From the NCBI GenBank assembly GCA_964487685.1, contig CAZASA010000033.1, positions 1 to 20,938 of the forward strand: a DNA stretch of 20,938 nt, in the 5' to 3' direction. The translations under genes were made by a program, and so were the position numbers. This DNA is from JABDGZ01 sp964487685. Lineage in GTDB: Bacteria > Omnitrophota > Gorgyraeia > Zapsychrales > Fredricksoniimonadaceae. This document shows positions 20,333 to 20,938 of the stretch, in pieces (the stretch's first letter is position 1; every line of letters starts with the position of its first letter). Under the pieces are notes generated by a model, which was given only the letters and a program-made list of their open reading frames with translations, had not been told where the DNA came from and searched no databases.

Positions 20333-20644
20333 ATGTTAACAGAACAATTACGCCAGGAAATCAATAAGGACATTACAGAAAATAAAATTGTGATCTATAT
20401 GAAGGGTACCGTCAATGCGCCCATGTGCGGATTTTCCGGACGGGCCGTGCAGATCCTGCAATCCTATAACGTTCCCATCAAAGGCCACGATATCCTTTCT
20501 AATGAAGATCTTCGCCAGGGTATCAAGGAATTTACCAACTGGCCCACCATCCCCCAAATTTTCATCAACGGGGAATTTGTCGGCGGCGCAGACATTATCA
20601 CAGAAATGCATGAGAATGGTGAGCTTGCCCAACTGCTAAAATGA
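20333..20644 (+). CDS. grxD: monothiol glutaredoxin, Grx4/GrxD family
   Basis: 103 residues, typical for Grx4. The active site is CGFS (C32-S35) after YMKGTVNAPM. WPTIPQIFINGEFVGGADI carries the TIP cis-proline and the GSH-binding GG-D. The protein holds a [2Fe-2S] cluster with two glutathiones and hands it on, alone or with BolA. The upstream neighbours supply both the glutathione enzymes and BolA, so the whole functional unit is in one block. AGGAG lies 6 bp before the ATG. A long hairpin separates it from bolA, so it may be expressed at a different level from the genes before it. Confidence 0.95.
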   Translation: MLTEQLRQEINKDITENKIVIYMKGTVNAPMCGFSGRAVQILQSYNVPIKGHDILSNEDLRQGIKEFTNWPTIPQIFINGEFVGGADIITEMHENGELAQLLK

Positions 20645-20648
20645 CAGC

Positions 20649-20677
20649 TTGGCAGCTTGCTGGGTTTATGCTAATAT
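20649..20677 (+). promoter_or_regulatory. promoter of the acetolactate synthase gene
   Basis: TTGGCA (20649-20654), 17-bp spacer, TAATAT (20672-20677) with a TG dinucleotide just before it (extended -10). The ATG is 26 bp further on, with AAGGGA as Shine-Dalgarno. This is a promoter with a normal leader, unlike the others here. Confidence 0.6.
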
Positions 20678-20702
20678 ATCCGCTTTACAACTCAAGGGAA
20701 CT

Positions 20703-20938
20703 ATGAATAAAGAACCTGCTAAAATACAGCCTAAGAAGACTATGAACGGCGCGGAAGCCCTGATCAAATGTCTGGAGAATCTCGGTGTCGAATATATCTG
20801 GGGCCTCTCCGGGGGCGCTGCTATCCCTATTTTTGACGCCTTGGTCGGCTCCAAGATCAAACTGATCCTGACCCGTCACGAACAAGGCGCCACGCATATG
20901 GCCGACGGCTATGCCCGTGTCACTGGAAAACCCGGTGT
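20703..20938 (+). CDS. ilvB: acetolactate synthase large subunit, 5' part (cut by window end)
   Basis: 78 residues are visible and the frame is open to the right edge. After a 13-residue polar N-terminus, 'MNGAEALIKCLENLGVEYIWGLSGGAAIPIFDAL' and 'LTRHEQGATHMADGYARVTGKPG' are the N-terminal thiamine-diphosphate (PYR) domain of the IlvB family, with the catalytic glutamate in RHEQ. The enzyme makes acetolactate or acetohydroxybutyrate for branched-chain amino acids. Other ThDP enzymes share this start, but the GA-Q-M-ADGYAR pattern is typical of IlvB. ATG at 20703 is supported by AAGGGA 7 bp upstream. The small subunit IlvN would be expected downstream, outside the window. Confidence 0.88.
   Translation, partial: MNKEPAKIQPKKTMNGAEALIKCLENLGVEYIWGLSGGAAIPIFDALVGSKIKLILTRHEQGATHMADGYARVTGKPG

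Overview
The window looks like chromosomal DNA from a Gram-negative, probably uncultivated bacterium with moderate G+C. Support for Gram-negative: a CusA/CusB-type metal efflux pump, periplasmic signal-peptide proteins, a glutathione pathway, and palindromic repeats of the kind scattered through many such genomes (the one near position 60 reads as 'WIPAFAGMT', the one near 935 as 'CHCERSEAI'). MtaB, DUF423, a CPBP protease and a DusB-like protein together would suit an Omnitrophota-type lineage, but this is a guess from gene style and cannot be proven from the sequence alone. Most genes are packed into operons with 1-14 bp overlaps.

Layout. (1) 1-388: repeat-rich end region with a 21-bp tandem repeat and a terminator. 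(2) 389-6129, minus strand: a copper/silver module. In transcription order it holds a Cys-rich exported protein, a small heavy-metal-binding (HMBD) protein, a drastically shortened CusB adaptor, full-length CusA, an exported YHS protein and a TPR protein. No outer-membrane CusC/TolC partner and no metal regulator is present. (3) 6214-12356, minus strand: a seven-gene operon with a TrpD2/YbiB-like protein, DUF423, MtaB tRNA methylthiotransferase, GIY-YIG protein, CPBP protease with an extra N-terminal region, TauE/SafE permease and a single-domain EamA transporter. (4) 12357-12630: a divergent promoter region holding a 134-bp multi-armed inverted-repeat element. (5) 12631-17240, plus strand: DusB-like synthase, a pyridine-nucleotide-disulfide oxidoreductase, an ABC-2 ATPase/permease pair and a cytoplasmic sulfite-oxidase-like molybdoenzyme. 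(6) 17237-20644: a glutathione/iron-sulfur block with a divergent BolA, then GshA, GshB, a CPYC glutaredoxin, a second BolA and a CGFS monothiol glutaredoxin. (7) 20703-end: start of an acetolactate synthase large subunit, cut by the window edge.

How the genes work together. Region 2 should bind periplasmic copper or silver (HMBD, YHS and Cys-rich proteins) and drive it out through CusA, although the adaptor has lost the part that normally contacts the outer-membrane channel. Region 6 is a compact thiol system: GshA and GshB make glutathione, the glutaredoxins use it, and CGFS glutaredoxin plus BolA form the known [2Fe-2S] trafficking pair.

Most striking signals: (a) first genes of transcription units have a -10 box only 7-12 bp before the start codon and no Shine-Dalgarno, pointing to leaderless or near-leaderless mRNAs, while many internal genes have a recognisable Shine-Dalgarno; (b) the CusB internal deletion beside a duplicated copy of its own N-terminus; (c) a palindrome with core CTAACACCCGGTGTTAG recurring between co-directional genes; (d) the structured 134-bp element; (e) a bolA/gshA divergent pair whose -10 boxes overlap inside one 13-bp palindrome.
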